Both the position numbers and the translations under genes were made by a program. From Brevibacillus sp051967035 (GTDB lineage: Bacteria > Bacillota > Bacilli > Brevibacillales > Brevibacillaceae): DNA of 64,000 nucleotides. The notes under the pieces were generated by a model, which saw nothing but the letters and a program-made list of their open reading frames with translations, did no database searches and had not been told where the DNA came from. Positions 50,845 through 58,965 of the stretch are shown here, one piece after another (the first letter of the stretch is position 1; each line of letters begins with the position of its first letter). The DNA is taken from contig NZ_JBQCKK010000003.1 in NCBI RefSeq assembly GCF_051967035.1, positions 186,001 through 250,000 of the forward strand, in the 5' to 3' direction.

Positions 50845-52005
50845 CTACGCCTGATAAGCTTCGACCAAAATGCTCATGTAATCGTCCGGCGTAATCGTGC
50901 GAACGTTGCTTGGTGTCGAGCCGTTTTGCATCGACAACTCCACGATGCGGGGGAAGTCTTCTTCGCGCACGCCGGGCAAGTCTTTCAGCTTGGGGATGTG
51001 CAAGCTGCTTGTCCACTCGGCAATGCCCGCGATCAGCTTGTCGACTGCACCCTCTTCGCTGTCGGCATCCGTGGCAAAGCCCATGTAGCGGGCGAGATCC
51101 GCGTGCATCGGCCTGTCTTCCGCAGCATTGAAGCGCAGGACGTGCGGCAAAAAGACGGCGTTTGCCACTCCATGCGGCGTATCGTACAGCCCGCCCAACG
51201 CTTCGGCCAGGCAGTGAACAGCGGCCACATCCGCAGAGCCAAAGCACAGTCCCGCAAGCAGGCTGCCTTCGAGCATCGCGTGCCGGGCCGCTTCGTTTCG
51301 CCCGTCTGCGTAGGCTGCAGGCAGAGCGGTCACAATCGTCTGCATCGCTTTGGCCCCGAGCGCTTGCGAGATCGGATTCGTCACCTTGCACGTGTAGCCT
51401 TCGATGGCGTGAACAAGCGCGTCGACTCCGGTAGCAGCAGTGACGGCAGCCGGCACGCTGTACGTCAAAACCGGGTCGAGCACGGCCAAGACGGGCCGCA
51501 GCGCTGCGTGCTTGAGCGTCATTTTCCGGTGCGTGGCAGCCTCCGTAATCACGGCAGAGCGCGTCACTTCCGAGCCAGTTCCCGCTGTCGTCGGGATGCA
51601 GATGATCGGCGCGATGCGTTCATAGGCCAGGCGTCCGTCTGCGTAGTCGGCGGGCGTACCGCCGTTTGGCCCGCACAGCGCAATTGTTTTGCCCGTATCC
51701 ATCGCGCTGCCGCCCCCAATCGCTACGACCATGTCGGCGGCTGTGTCGCAAAACAGGGCTGCCCCTTCCAGACATTCCGTATCGCGGGGATTTTGGCTGA
51801 GCCGATCAAACAGCGTCACCTGAAAGCCGGCCGCCGTCAGTTCCTCCCGGATCGGCGCCACCAGCCCTGCCTTGATGACCCCCGGATCGCTGACCAGCAA
51901 GACAGACGTGCCTTTTTGCAGATCGTGCAATAGCTTCGGCAGCTCCCCCGCTTTGCCTGTCCCCATTTCGATGCGTGTAGAGCAGTAATAGCTGTATGCG
52001 TTCAT
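50845..52005 (-). CDS. Iron-containing alcohol dehydrogenase
   Basis: The 386-residue enzyme of the group III (Fe-dependent) alcohol dehydrogenase family has the NAD-binding loop VVAIGGGSAMDTGKTIAL, the metal-site region ATGVDALVHAIEGYT, and HCLAEALGGLYDTPHGVANA with metal His residues. Related enzymes oxidise or reduce 1,3-propanediol, butanol, lactaldehyde or similar small alcohols; the substrate here is unknown. Start ATG 52005 has AAAGGGAGG 7 bases upstream; a longer open frame (to 52128) lacks a site. Confidence 0.92.
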   Translation of the reverse strand: MNAYSYYCSTRIEMGTGKAGELPKLLHDLQKGTSVLLVSDPGVIKAGLVAPIREELTAAGFQVTLFDRLSQNPRDTECLEGAALFCDTAADMVVAIGGGSAMDTGKTIALCGPNGGTPADYADGRLAYERIAPIICIPTTAGTGSEVTRSAVITEAATHRKMTLKHAALRPVLAVLDPVLTYSVPAAVTAATGVDALVHAIEGYTCKVTNPISQALGAKAMQTIVTALPAAYADGRNEAARHAMLEGSLLAGLCFGSADVAAVHCLAEALGGLYDTPHGVANAVFLPHVLRFNAAEDRPMHADLARYMGFATDADSEEGAVDKLIAGIAEWTSSLHIPKLKDLPGVREEDFPRIVELSMQNGSTPSNVRTITPDDYMSILVEAYQA

Positions 52006-52049
52006 CGTATCGCCTCCCTTTTCCCCATCATACCCACAGAAAGAGCCGC

Positions 52050-52199
52050 ATGCCAGAAAATCGCAAAAAGATTCGCGCAATAAAAAAGCGCAGCTCTCTG
52101 CACGATGTGCTGGAGCTGGCAAAGGCAAACGCCTCCGGCGAGGAGCAGCGCGAATTTGTCCGGCTCGTCGAAAGCGGCCTGGCTCTTCCCAAACATTAA
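52050..52199 (+). CDS. Possible small basic protein
   Basis: A 49-codon frame begins MPENRKKIRAIKKRSSLHDV and continues with LELAKANASGEEQREFVRLV, a basic then amphipathic pattern. AGAAAGAG lies 6 bases upstream. The stop overlaps that of the convergent adaptor gene by four bases, filling the 190-base gap. No family is recognised, and it could be a chance frame. Confidence 0.35.
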   Translation: MPENRKKIRAIKKRSSLHDVLELAKANASGEEQREFVRLVESGLALPKH

Positions 52200-53341
52200 A
52201 GCGAAACGACGCCCGTCATCCCGGAACGGAGGTCTCCTTTTGGATTGTCCACGAGAATTTTCACCGTGTACGTATTCGTGCCAGCGTCTGCCTTTGGACT
52301 GATCCGCGCTACCTTGCCCGGCACGTGGCGCTGAAGCGCTTCGACGAATACATCGGTTATCTTGTTCAGGGAAAAACGGGCGAGCTCTGCCTCCGATACG
52401 CCGATCACGACATACAGTTGGTCGGTGTTCACCACGCTCATGACAGGCATGCTCGCGTTTGCCATCTCGCCCGGCTGGATGCTTTTCATGCTGATGTAGC
52501 CTTTGATCGGGCTTTTCAGCGTCGCATTGTCCAGTTGGTACTGGGCATTTTGGACAGCGGCCCGCGCCTTTTGGACACCTGCCTCATACTGGACGAGCTG
52601 TTCCTTCGTCGGGCCGTTTTTCGTCTTGTCGTACAGCGCCTTCATCTGCTCGACATTGGCTGCGAGCGATTGCAGCGTCGGCTGCGTCACTCCTTGCCGG
52701 GCCAGCCTCAGCTCCTCCTGGGCACGGACGTACTGGGCTTCTGCCTGCGCCAACGCTGTCTGTGCGTCCTCCAGGCTTTGGCTGGAAAGCCCCCCTTGAT
52801 CGTAGAGCGTCTTTGCCCGGGCCTGCTTCGCTTTGGCGGCATCGTAGACCGATTTCGCCGATTGCGCGGCCGCCGCCAGTTGGGCAAGCTCCTCCGGCCG
52901 CTTGCCGTTTTTGACGTCCTCGTACTTGCTTTGCGCCTGCTGCCAGCCCGCCTTGGCGTACTGCAAGTCTTCCGCCCGCGCTCCTGCCTTTGCTTCCTCC
53001 CATTTTGCCTGCGCCGAGGCGAGTTCGGCTTTTGCCATTTGCAGGCTCGCTTCCAGCTCGACCGTCTCCAGCGCCAAAAGCGGCGTGCCCGCTTCTACCC
53101 GATCGCCTGTATCGCGGAAGACAGCAGCCACTCGACCAGCCGTCTTGGGATAAATCGTGACTTCCTCGATGCCAACCATTTTCCCGCTGAACGAGTGCGT
53201 ACCCGCTTCCTTCCCTGCTGCTCCTTGCGCAGAGGCTGCCGTTTCCGGTGTTAAGGCGGCAGGTTGCACGGAGCCGCAGCCTGCCAAGCAAGCAATCGCC
53301 GTGCTTCCTGCCAGCGCTGCCATCCATTTGCGCCATTTCAT
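52196..53341 (-). CDS. HlyD-family efflux adaptor lipoprotein
   Basis: The 381-residue protein starts with a lipobox (IACLAGCGSVQ) and has a barrel-lipoyl half (VTIYPKTAGRVAAVFRDTGD), a very long Ala/Lys/Glu-rich coiled-coil hairpin (residues 85-250) and the closing lipoyl and beta-barrel part (ATLKSPIKGYISMKSIQPGE). This is the membrane-fusion protein type of RND and ABC pumps. It is encoded downstream of an MFS pump that already has an EmrA-like adaptor. AAAAGGAGG precedes the ATG. It is the last gene of the efflux operon. Confidence 0.88.
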   Translation of the reverse strand: MKWRKWMAALAGSTAIACLAGCGSVQPAALTPETAASAQGAAGKEAGTHSFSGKMVGIEEVTIYPKTAGRVAAVFRDTGDRVEAGTPLLALETVELEASLQMAKAELASAQAKWEEAKAGARAEDLQYAKAGWQQAQSKYEDVKNGKRPEELAQLAAAAQSAKSVYDAAKAKQARAKTLYDQGGLSSQSLEDAQTALAQAEAQYVRAQEELRLARQGVTQPTLQSLAANVEQMKALYDKTKNGPTKEQLVQYEAGVQKARAAVQNAQYQLDNATLKSPIKGYISMKSIQPGEMANASMPVMSVVNTDQLYVVIGVSEAELARFSLNKITDVFVEALQRHVPGKVARISPKADAGTNTYTVKILVDNPKGDLRSGMTGVVSL

Positions 53342-53378
53342 GAGAGAACCTCCTTTTATCCTATGGGGAAAAATTGCT

Positions 53379-54938
53379 TTACTCGGAAATCGCGGACTGT
53401 GCCGCTTCCTTGCCTGCTTGCAGGGCTGCCCTGTTTTCTTTTACGAGCAGCACGGTCAAAAACGCCGCCACCAGCACGAGCATGGCCACAAACAGGCTAT
53501 CTTGCAGCGCCGCGACAGCCGCGTATTTTTTTACGAGCTGACCGAGTAGTCCGCTGGCTGCGGCATACGCCTCCGTCCATGACAGCCCTTTGGCCGCGTA
53601 CATTTGCTGCCACTGGGACAGCGCCTCCAGCACAGGCTGCCGGGTGGCCGTCACTTGCTCGCTCATCTGCGCCGCATGCTCGGTGCCTCTGCGGGAAAAC
53701 AAGGAAATCAGTCCGGCAATCCCGATCGAGGTCGCGACCTGCCGGGAAATATTCGTGATAACCGAAGCCGCCGGCACGCGCGCTGGCTCGGACACGGCCA
53801 CCAGCGGAATTTGCATGGACGTCATCAGACACATGCCCAGTCCGGCTCCGCGCAAGGCGAGCAGCCAATACATCGTCGTCACATTCGTGTCCAGATCGAC
53901 CTGGCTGAGAAAATAGCCCGGCACGATGCACAACACAAGACCGCCGACAATCAACGGCTTCAGACCGATGCGCGTGACCAGCATGCCGCATAGCGGCGTC
54001 ACCACCCCGGAAGCGAGCGCCTGCGGCAGCATCATCAGCCCGGTATCCATCGCCGTTTTGCCGAGCATGTTCTCCGAATAGATCGGAAGCAGGTAGATCA
54101 CACCGAAATTCCCGACCATAATCAGACTGTTCACCAATAGCCCGAGCGTAAACGGGCGGTTGGCAAGCAGGCGAACATCGACCAGCGGATGGGCAGTCGA
54201 CAGCTCGCGCATGACGAACAGACAGCCGCATAGAAGCGCGCTCATCAGCAAGGAGACGATGAAAAAGGAGTCCCAGCCCTTCTCCTCCCCTTTGGTGACG
54301 GCGAGCAGCAGGCTAACCAGTGCAATCGCCGACCAGAGGAATCCCGGCAGATCAAACGGCTGCTTGCGGTTCGCCTCGCTTTCCTGAAAAAAACGCCAGA
54401 CCAGAAGCATCGCCAACATCCCGAACGGAATGTTCACGGTAAAAATGAAGCGCCAGTCGAGCTGCTCCACAAAATATCCGCTGAGTGTCGGACCGACGGC
54501 AGGAGCGACGAAAACCGAGATGCCGAAAACCCCCATGGCTGGCCCCATTTTTTCCGGCGGCACAACTAGCTGGATCATGGACTGACCAATCGTCATCATC
54601 AATCCGCCGCCCGCCGCCTGGACGATCCGCGCCGCTATCATCGTGGCGTTGCTGACCGCCAGGCCGCACAGCAGCGAGCCGAGCGTGAACAAAAACAGGC
54701 TGGCGAGATAGCTTTTTTTGATGCCAAACCGGATGCCGAGAAAGCCTGCCAGCGGGATGACAGCGGCCATCGTCAATGTGTAGCTGGTCACGACCCACTG
54801 GATTTCCTCGGTCGACACCCCGAACACGTTCATCATTTCCGGGATCGCTACGTTGACAATGCTCGTATCCAGCACCGCCATGAACGTGCCCAGCACGATC
54901 GCAAAAACGCCCGGCCAAAAATTTTCCTGCGGACTCAT
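53379..54938 (-). CDS. DHA2-family (EmrB/QacA) 14-helix MFS drug exporter
   Basis: The 519-residue transporter has 14 predicted membrane segments. DHA2 motifs are visible: LGTFMAVLDTSIVNVAIPEM (motif D1), SYTLTMAAVIPLAGFLGIRF (motif A region) and IVQAAGGGLMMTIGQSMIQL. It exports hydrophobic drugs or metabolites with proton antiport. The start ATG 54938 has AAGGAT 9 bases upstream and lies 13 bases after the stop of the EmrA-like adaptor gene. A TetR-type palindrome lies before that adaptor. Confidence 0.93.
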   Translation of the reverse strand: MSPQENFWPGVFAIVLGTFMAVLDTSIVNVAIPEMMNVFGVSTEEIQWVVTSYTLTMAAVIPLAGFLGIRFGIKKSYLASLFLFTLGSLLCGLAVSNATMIAARIVQAAGGGLMMTIGQSMIQLVVPPEKMGPAMGVFGISVFVAPAVGPTLSGYFVEQLDWRFIFTVNIPFGMLAMLLVWRFFQESEANRKQPFDLPGFLWSAIALVSLLLAVTKGEEKGWDSFFIVSLLMSALLCGCLFVMRELSTAHPLVDVRLLANRPFTLGLLVNSLIMVGNFGVIYLLPIYSENMLGKTAMDTGLMMLPQALASGVVTPLCGMLVTRIGLKPLIVGGLVLCIVPGYFLSQVDLDTNVTTMYWLLALRGAGLGMCLMTSMQIPLVAVSEPARVPAASVITNISRQVATSIGIAGLISLFSRRGTEHAAQMSEQVTATRQPVLEALSQWQQMYAAKGLSWTEAYAAASGLLGQLVKKYAAVAALQDSLFVAMLVLVAAFLTVLLVKENRAALQAGKEAAQSAISE

Positions 54939-54951
54939 CGGCTGCACATCC

Positions 54952-55608
54952 TTATCGCACATGGATGGATACTCGGGCATTCAAGCCCGGCTGAAAATCA
55001 TACGGACCTTCGTCAAAGGTGATTTTCACCGCAATGCGCTGTGTCACCTTGGTAAAATTGCCGCTCGCATTCATCGGAGGCAGCAGGGAGAACGTCGACT
55101 GCGTGGCTTCGCCCATGCGGCTGACGGTCCCGCGGAACCGCTGGCCTGGGTACTTATCCAGCTCGATATCGACCTTTTGCCCGACCTGGACATAGCCGGC
55201 CTCCGCTTCCTCCACATGGGCCTCCACGTACAGTTGCCGTTTGTCCACGACCAGCGCCACCGTGCTACCTGCGCCGACTACCTCGCCTTCCTTGGCCGCT
55301 TTTTGCAAAATCACCCCGCTGATCGGCGAGCGGATCATCAAGCTTTCCACCTGAGTGGGACTGGCCGCATTAAGCTGTTCCTGCTCAGCCACGATTTGAT
55401 CCTTCTCGACCTGGCTGCCCACATCCACTCGCATATGGGTCAGCTTTCCCGCCAGCTTGGGCGCAATCTTGTATATGTCCCCGGTGACAAGCGCGTCCTC
55501 CGTCTTGACGTAGAAATAGCTCTGGTAGCCGTAGTAACCCATGACGGCAGCCACGATCAAAAAAACGACGCTCACGATTGCCTTTGGATTCAGCTTTTTC
55601 TTTTCCAT
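54952..55608 (-). CDS. EmrA-like HlyD-family adaptor
   Basis: The 218-residue protein has an N-terminal membrane helix (IVSVVFLIVAAVMGYYGYQS), a lipoyl half (VTGDIYKIAPKLAGKLTHM), a very short hairpin, the second lipoyl half (IRSPISGVILQKAAKEGEVV), and a beta-barrel (YVQVGQKVDIELDKYPGQRF). It is clearly shorter than E. coli EmrA because the coiled-coil hairpin is nearly absent, as is common in monoderm bacteria. It partners with the MFS pump encoded next. A perfect-spacing operator lies about 30-50 bases upstream. Confidence 0.9.
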   Translation of the reverse strand: MEKKKLNPKAIVSVVFLIVAAVMGYYGYQSYFYVKTEDALVTGDIYKIAPKLAGKLTHMRVDVGSQVEKDQIVAEQEQLNAASPTQVESLMIRSPISGVILQKAAKEGEVVGAGSTVALVVDKRQLYVEAHVEEAEAGYVQVGQKVDIELDKYPGQRFRGTVSRMGEATQSTFSLLPPMNASGNFTKVTQRIAVKITFDEGPYDFQPGLNARVSIHVR

Positions 55609-55636
55609 GTCTCATTTCATCCTCTCCAGCCTCTAT

Positions 55637-55657
55637 ACAAACCGACTGCCGGTTTGT
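55637..55657. promoter_or_regulatory. TetR-type operator upstream of the efflux operon
   Basis: The core ACCGACTGCCGGT (55641-55653) has one mismatch from perfect symmetry and is flanked by ACAA/TTGT, giving a 21-base palindrome. The same core occurs at 56334-56346. No intact regulator gene lies nearby. Confidence 0.65.
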
Positions 55658-55684
55658 GTGAGGGGAAAATAACAGGCACACACG

Positions 55685-56257
55685 CTATCGTGCTGCCCCT
55701 CTTCCACCTTGCTTTTTCAAAAAGATATGCTTCACAACGGGACGGACAAAAATCGTCGCGACAAGCCCGATGAGGTTCCACATGTTGACCAGTATGACGC
55801 CCGTATCGCCTGAAATGATCGCGAACGCAAACAACACGGAGCAAAGGAGCGAAAGCCCGAACGCAACTGCCCAAATCACTGTCAGCCAAAAGTTGGAAGC
55901 CAGAAACAGCGGATGCGAGGTAAACTCGGCAGGCACCACCTTTTTCGCGTATTGCAGTGTAAACGGCTTTTTGATGCACAACGACCAGGTAGCTGCCACA
56001 GCGAGAATGGCGTACATGAACAACTGGGTAAAATCAAACAGGTGAAACGCCGGGAACAACCAGGCAATCCAGAAACCGCAAAAAAAGTACACGACCTTGA
56101 TCGCAATGATCGTCGTTACCTCACCAAACTTCTTTTTCTGAAACAGGTAGATCAGCAGCGAGAGCACAAAACCGATGGCGAAGCCGAGCGCAGGCGGCTG
56201 CACCTGAAAGGCAACGAAAAAAGGAATCAGGTCAACAAAAATCCAGAACAAGGTCAT
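55685..56257 (-). CDS. Six-helix membrane protein, function unknown
   Basis: The 190-residue protein has about six helices: FWIFVDLIPFFVAFQVQ, ALGFAIGFVLSLLIYLF, VVYFFCGFWIAWLFPAF, FMYAILAVAATWSLCI, SNFWLTVIWAVAFGLSLLC and ISGDTGVILVNMWNLIGLVA. A charged loop follows helix four (KKPFTLQYAKKVVPAEF). It is reminiscent of septation-protein-A/VC0807-type membrane proteins, with low confidence. Start ATG 56257 is 13 bases after GGAGAG; a TTG at 56263 is an alternative. It sits upstream of the efflux genes and has its own copy of their operator. Confidence 0.7.
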   Translation of the reverse strand: MTLFWIFVDLIPFFVAFQVQPPALGFAIGFVLSLLIYLFQKKKFGEVTTIIAIKVVYFFCGFWIAWLFPAFHLFDFTQLFMYAILAVAATWSLCIKKPFTLQYAKKVVPAEFTSHPLFLASNFWLTVIWAVAFGLSLLCSVLFAFAIISGDTGVILVNMWNLIGLVATIFVRPVVKHIFLKKQGGRGAAR

Positions 56258-56333
56258 GAACAAAGGGCAACTCTCCTTATAAAATGTAGAATGAACGGCA
56301 TCCTGATGGCTTGCTGATGGTCTCATCATATAT

Positions 56334-56346
56334 ACCGACCGTCGGT
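56334..56346. promoter_or_regulatory. TetR-type operator upstream of the six-helix membrane protein gene
   Basis: ACCGACCGTCGGT is a perfect palindrome and extends on one side into TTTGT as does the copy at 55641. It lies about 77 bases upstream of the start. Confidence 0.65.
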
Positions 56347-56380
56347 TTGTAAAGAACTTTTTTCCAGCTTCTTCTTTCCG

Positions 56381-56992
56381 TCATGTTTTCAGGCTTTGCC
56401 TGTACTTCACCAGCAAATAACCGGCAATGCCAATCGCGCTGCCGATCCATAGAAATGTCACGCCGTAATGCCGCACGTAAACGACTACCTTGTACCACTC
56501 TCGCTCCAACATACTTCCCAGAAGCAAAAAAGTCAGGCTCCACAAAAACGCCCCTGTGTAGGCAAAAGCGGCGAATCTGCTGTACTTCATGGCAGACATC
56601 CCCGCCAGATAAGCCGTGATGTGGCGCACTCCCGGCAGAAAGTACCCGACGATCAGCAAAATGGCGCCGTACCTGGCAAACAGCTTTTGCGTCGATTCGA
56701 TTTTTTTCGGAGTGAGATGCAAATACGGCCCTACCTTGAGCAAAAGCGGTAGCCCCCATTTGCAAGCGATCGCGTAGCTGATCGTGATTCCTGCTGCCGC
56801 CCCCAAAAACGCGCTCAGCACAGCAAACGGCATGAGCAGCATCCCCCGCGATACCGCGTACCCCGCATACGTCATCAGCACTTCGTCGGGAATCGGCAGC
56901 CCGATTACCCCGAGCGCAAGCGAGAAAAAGACGCCCACATATCCGTACTTCATCACAAAAAGGTCCAGATGATGTTCCACGGCTACCTCCAT
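56381..56992 (-). CDS. DedA-family membrane protein
   Basis: The 203-residue protein has the DedA motifs ALGVIGLPIPDEVLMTYAGY and GYFLPGVRHITAYLAGMS, with about five or six hydrophobic segments. DedA proteins support membrane lipid homeostasis, and some act as phospholipid (undecaprenyl phosphate or phosphatidylethanolamine) flippases. The subfamily here resembles the YbfM/YngC type. AAAGAGGAT precedes the ATG. It is monocistronic. Confidence 0.9.
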   Translation of the reverse strand: MEVAVEHHLDLFVMKYGYVGVFFSLALGVIGLPIPDEVLMTYAGYAVSRGMLLMPFAVLSAFLGAAAGITISYAIACKWGLPLLLKVGPYLHLTPKKIESTQKLFARYGAILLIVGYFLPGVRHITAYLAGMSAMKYSRFAAFAYTGAFLWSLTFLLLGSMLEREWYKVVVYVRHYGVTFLWIGSAIGIAGYLLVKYRQSLKT

Positions 56993-57131
56993 CAGTGATT
57001 ATCCTCTTTCCATTGTATTCTTTCCCTATTGCTTGTCATTCTGGCTTTTTTTCTCGACTTGGGACAGCTTTTGGCTTTCCCCCGGACACAGGCGACACGC
57101 AAGCTCGGAAGGCGAAAGCAGGCACAGAAAA

Positions 57132-57160
57132 AGGCACCGCCCTGCAAACGGGCGCTGCCT
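57132..57160 (-). terminator. Terminator of the opuA operon
   Basis: On the minus strand AGGCAGCGCCCG pairs with GGGCGGTGCCT, followed by TTTTCTG. It lies 25 bases after the last opu gene. Confidence 0.8.
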
Positions 57161-57184
57161 GTCTTTCGTCTCGTCTTCTACCAG

Positions 57185-58111
57185 TTATTTCTTCAGATCT
57201 TCAATGGATGTGATCTCCATATAGGTTGGCACGGCCAGCCCCAGCTTGGTTCCTTCCAGGTTAGGTCCGAGGTCTTCCACGTCTTTGCCGAGCTTCTCCA
57301 TGTAGTCCGCATGTGTTGTCGGCAGCCATGCGGCAACCATGCCGTCCACGTCGCCGTTCGCTACGCCTACCCACATCGGGCCTGCTTCGACCTGGCTCAG
57401 CTCCACTTGATAGTTCAGCTTTTGCTCCAGGACGGTTTTCACCACGTTCGTGCTGGCGATCTCGGAATCCCAGGCGACATAGGCAAGCGTCAGCTTTTGG
57501 CCGTTGACTGGCTGCACGCCTTCCACCCATTTGTTCACCGTTGCCTCGTTGTTTTTCACCCACTCGGCTGCTGCTTCCTCCGGCTTTTTGCCGTTTTCGA
57601 TCTCCAGCATGACTTTTTCCATGTCAGCAGGCGTCCAGGCAAACTTGTCGAGGAAAGCGTAGGCGCCTGGCTGCTCTTCCTTCAAGCCTTTGCGCACGAT
57701 CGTGTGGATTTGCTCGCCTTTTCCGTAAATGCCTTTCGGGTCTTCCAGGTACTTCATATCAAACTTGGAGAACATCCAGTGCGGGGTCCAGCCGGTCACG
57801 ATAATCGGCTTCTTGTCCTTGTACGCTTGCGTCAGGGCAGCCGTCATCGCGGCACTGGAGCCTTCCACCAGCTCCCAGTCCTTCAGCTCGTATTCCTCCA
57901 GGACTTTTTCGGTCGCCTTCATCAGTCCTGCCCCCGGGTCGATCCCGATGATTTTATGGTCGACAGCCGCTCCTACGCTACCGGATGCTGCCGAGCCTGT
58001 ATCGCCGCCAGACGGTTCGTTGCCTTGTGAAGTTCCAGCGCTTGAGCAGCCCGCCATCACCATACTGAGTCCCAGTGCGACGGCCAATCCTTTCCAGGTT
58101 GCTTTTTTCAT
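57185..58111 (-). CDS. opuAC: Glycine betaine-binding lipoprotein (OpuAC type)
   Basis: The 308-residue lipoprotein has a lipobox (MVMAGCSSAG), a low-complexity linker, and an OpuAC domain: KIIGIDPGAGLMKATEKVLE, LVEGSSAAMTAALTQAYKDK, KPIIVTGWTPHWMFSKFDMK and LTLAYVAWDSEIASTNVVKT. Several Trp residues (WTPHWM, AWD, MWVG) could form the aromatic cage for a trimethylammonium group. It serves the OpuAA-OpuAB transporter. The ATG at 58111 has GGAGGGG upstream; the longer frame is out of phase with the signal peptide. Confidence 0.93.
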   Translation of the reverse strand: MKKATWKGLAVALGLSMVMAGCSSAGTSQGNEPSGGDTGSAASGSVGAAVDHKIIGIDPGAGLMKATEKVLEEYELKDWELVEGSSAAMTAALTQAYKDKKPIIVTGWTPHWMFSKFDMKYLEDPKGIYGKGEQIHTIVRKGLKEEQPGAYAFLDKFAWTPADMEKVMLEIENGKKPEEAAAEWVKNNEATVNKWVEGVQPVNGQKLTLAYVAWDSEIASTNVVKTVLEQKLNYQVELSQVEAGPMWVGVANGDVDGMVAAWLPTTHADYMEKLGKDVEDLGPNLEGTKLGLAVPTYMEITSIEDLKK

Positions 58112-58122
58112 GAAAACCCCTC

Positions 58123-58965
58123 CTACGCTTTTTTTCTCTTTCCTACCCCTTGCGTGATGCGGTCCAGCAAAATCGCCATAATCACGATCGCCAGTCCCGC
58201 CTCGAAGCCTTCTCCGATCTTGATCTGCGTCACGGCGCGATAGACGTCCGCGCCAAGTCCCTTCGCGCCAATCATCGAGGCGATGACGACCATGGACAGC
58301 GCCAGCATGATGCTTTGGTTGACCCCGGCCATGATCGTCGTTTTCGCGATCGGCAGCTGCACCTTCGTCAGCTTTTGCCAATAGGTCGAGCCGAACGCCT
58401 CTGTCGCCTCAATCAAGTCCTCGGGCACCTGACGAATGCCCAGGTTGGTCAGGCGGATCGTCGGCGGCATCGCGAAAATGACGGAAGCGATGACACCCGG
58501 CACTTTTCCCAGTCCGAAGAAAAAGATCGCGGGAATCAAGTACACGAACGCAGGCATCGTCTGCATGAAATCAAGCAGCGGTGTCACGACTCTTTGCACG
58601 GATTCACTCTTCGCGCACCAGATTCCCACGGGAATCCCGATGATGATCGAGATCAGTCCGGCCGTCAGCACCAGCGCAAGTGTTTCCATAGAATGCTCCC
58701 AATAACCCAGGTTTTGAATCAAGAGAAGGCCAATGAATGTGAAAAGAGCAATCGACAGCTTCCCGGCGCGGTACGCCAGCAGTGTCAGCAACAGAATAAT
58801 CACCCAGAACGGCAGTCCGGTCAAAATCAGCTGAAAGAAATCGACCAACCCGCCAATACACGTCGAAATAAAATCAAACAAAAACCCCAAATGCTCATCC
58901 AGTCCGTCCACGATAGTTTCTACCCAGCTGTCGAGGGGCAGCTTCGGAAAAAGTCGATCCATCAT
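58123..58965 (-). CDS. opuAB: Glycine betaine ABC transporter permease (OpuAB type)
   Basis: The 280-residue permease has an N-terminal amphipathic region, about seven helices and the permease EAA-type loop FGSTYWQKLTKVQLPIAKTT. Segments LDFMQTMPAFVYLIPAIFFF and PTIRLTNLGIRQVPEDLIEA are typical of OpuAB/ProW. Its start overlaps the OpuAA stop (ATGATG). Confidence 0.94.
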   Translation of the reverse strand: MMDRLFPKLPLDSWVETIVDGLDEHLGFLFDFISTCIGGLVDFFQLILTGLPFWVIILLLTLLAYRAGKLSIALFTFIGLLLIQNLGYWEHSMETLALVLTAGLISIIIGIPVGIWCAKSESVQRVVTPLLDFMQTMPAFVYLIPAIFFFGLGKVPGVIASVIFAMPPTIRLTNLGIRQVPEDLIEATEAFGSTYWQKLTKVQLPIAKTTIMAGVNQSIMLALSMVVIASMIGAKGLGADVYRAVTQIKIGEGFEAGLAIVIMAILLDRITQGVGKRKKA

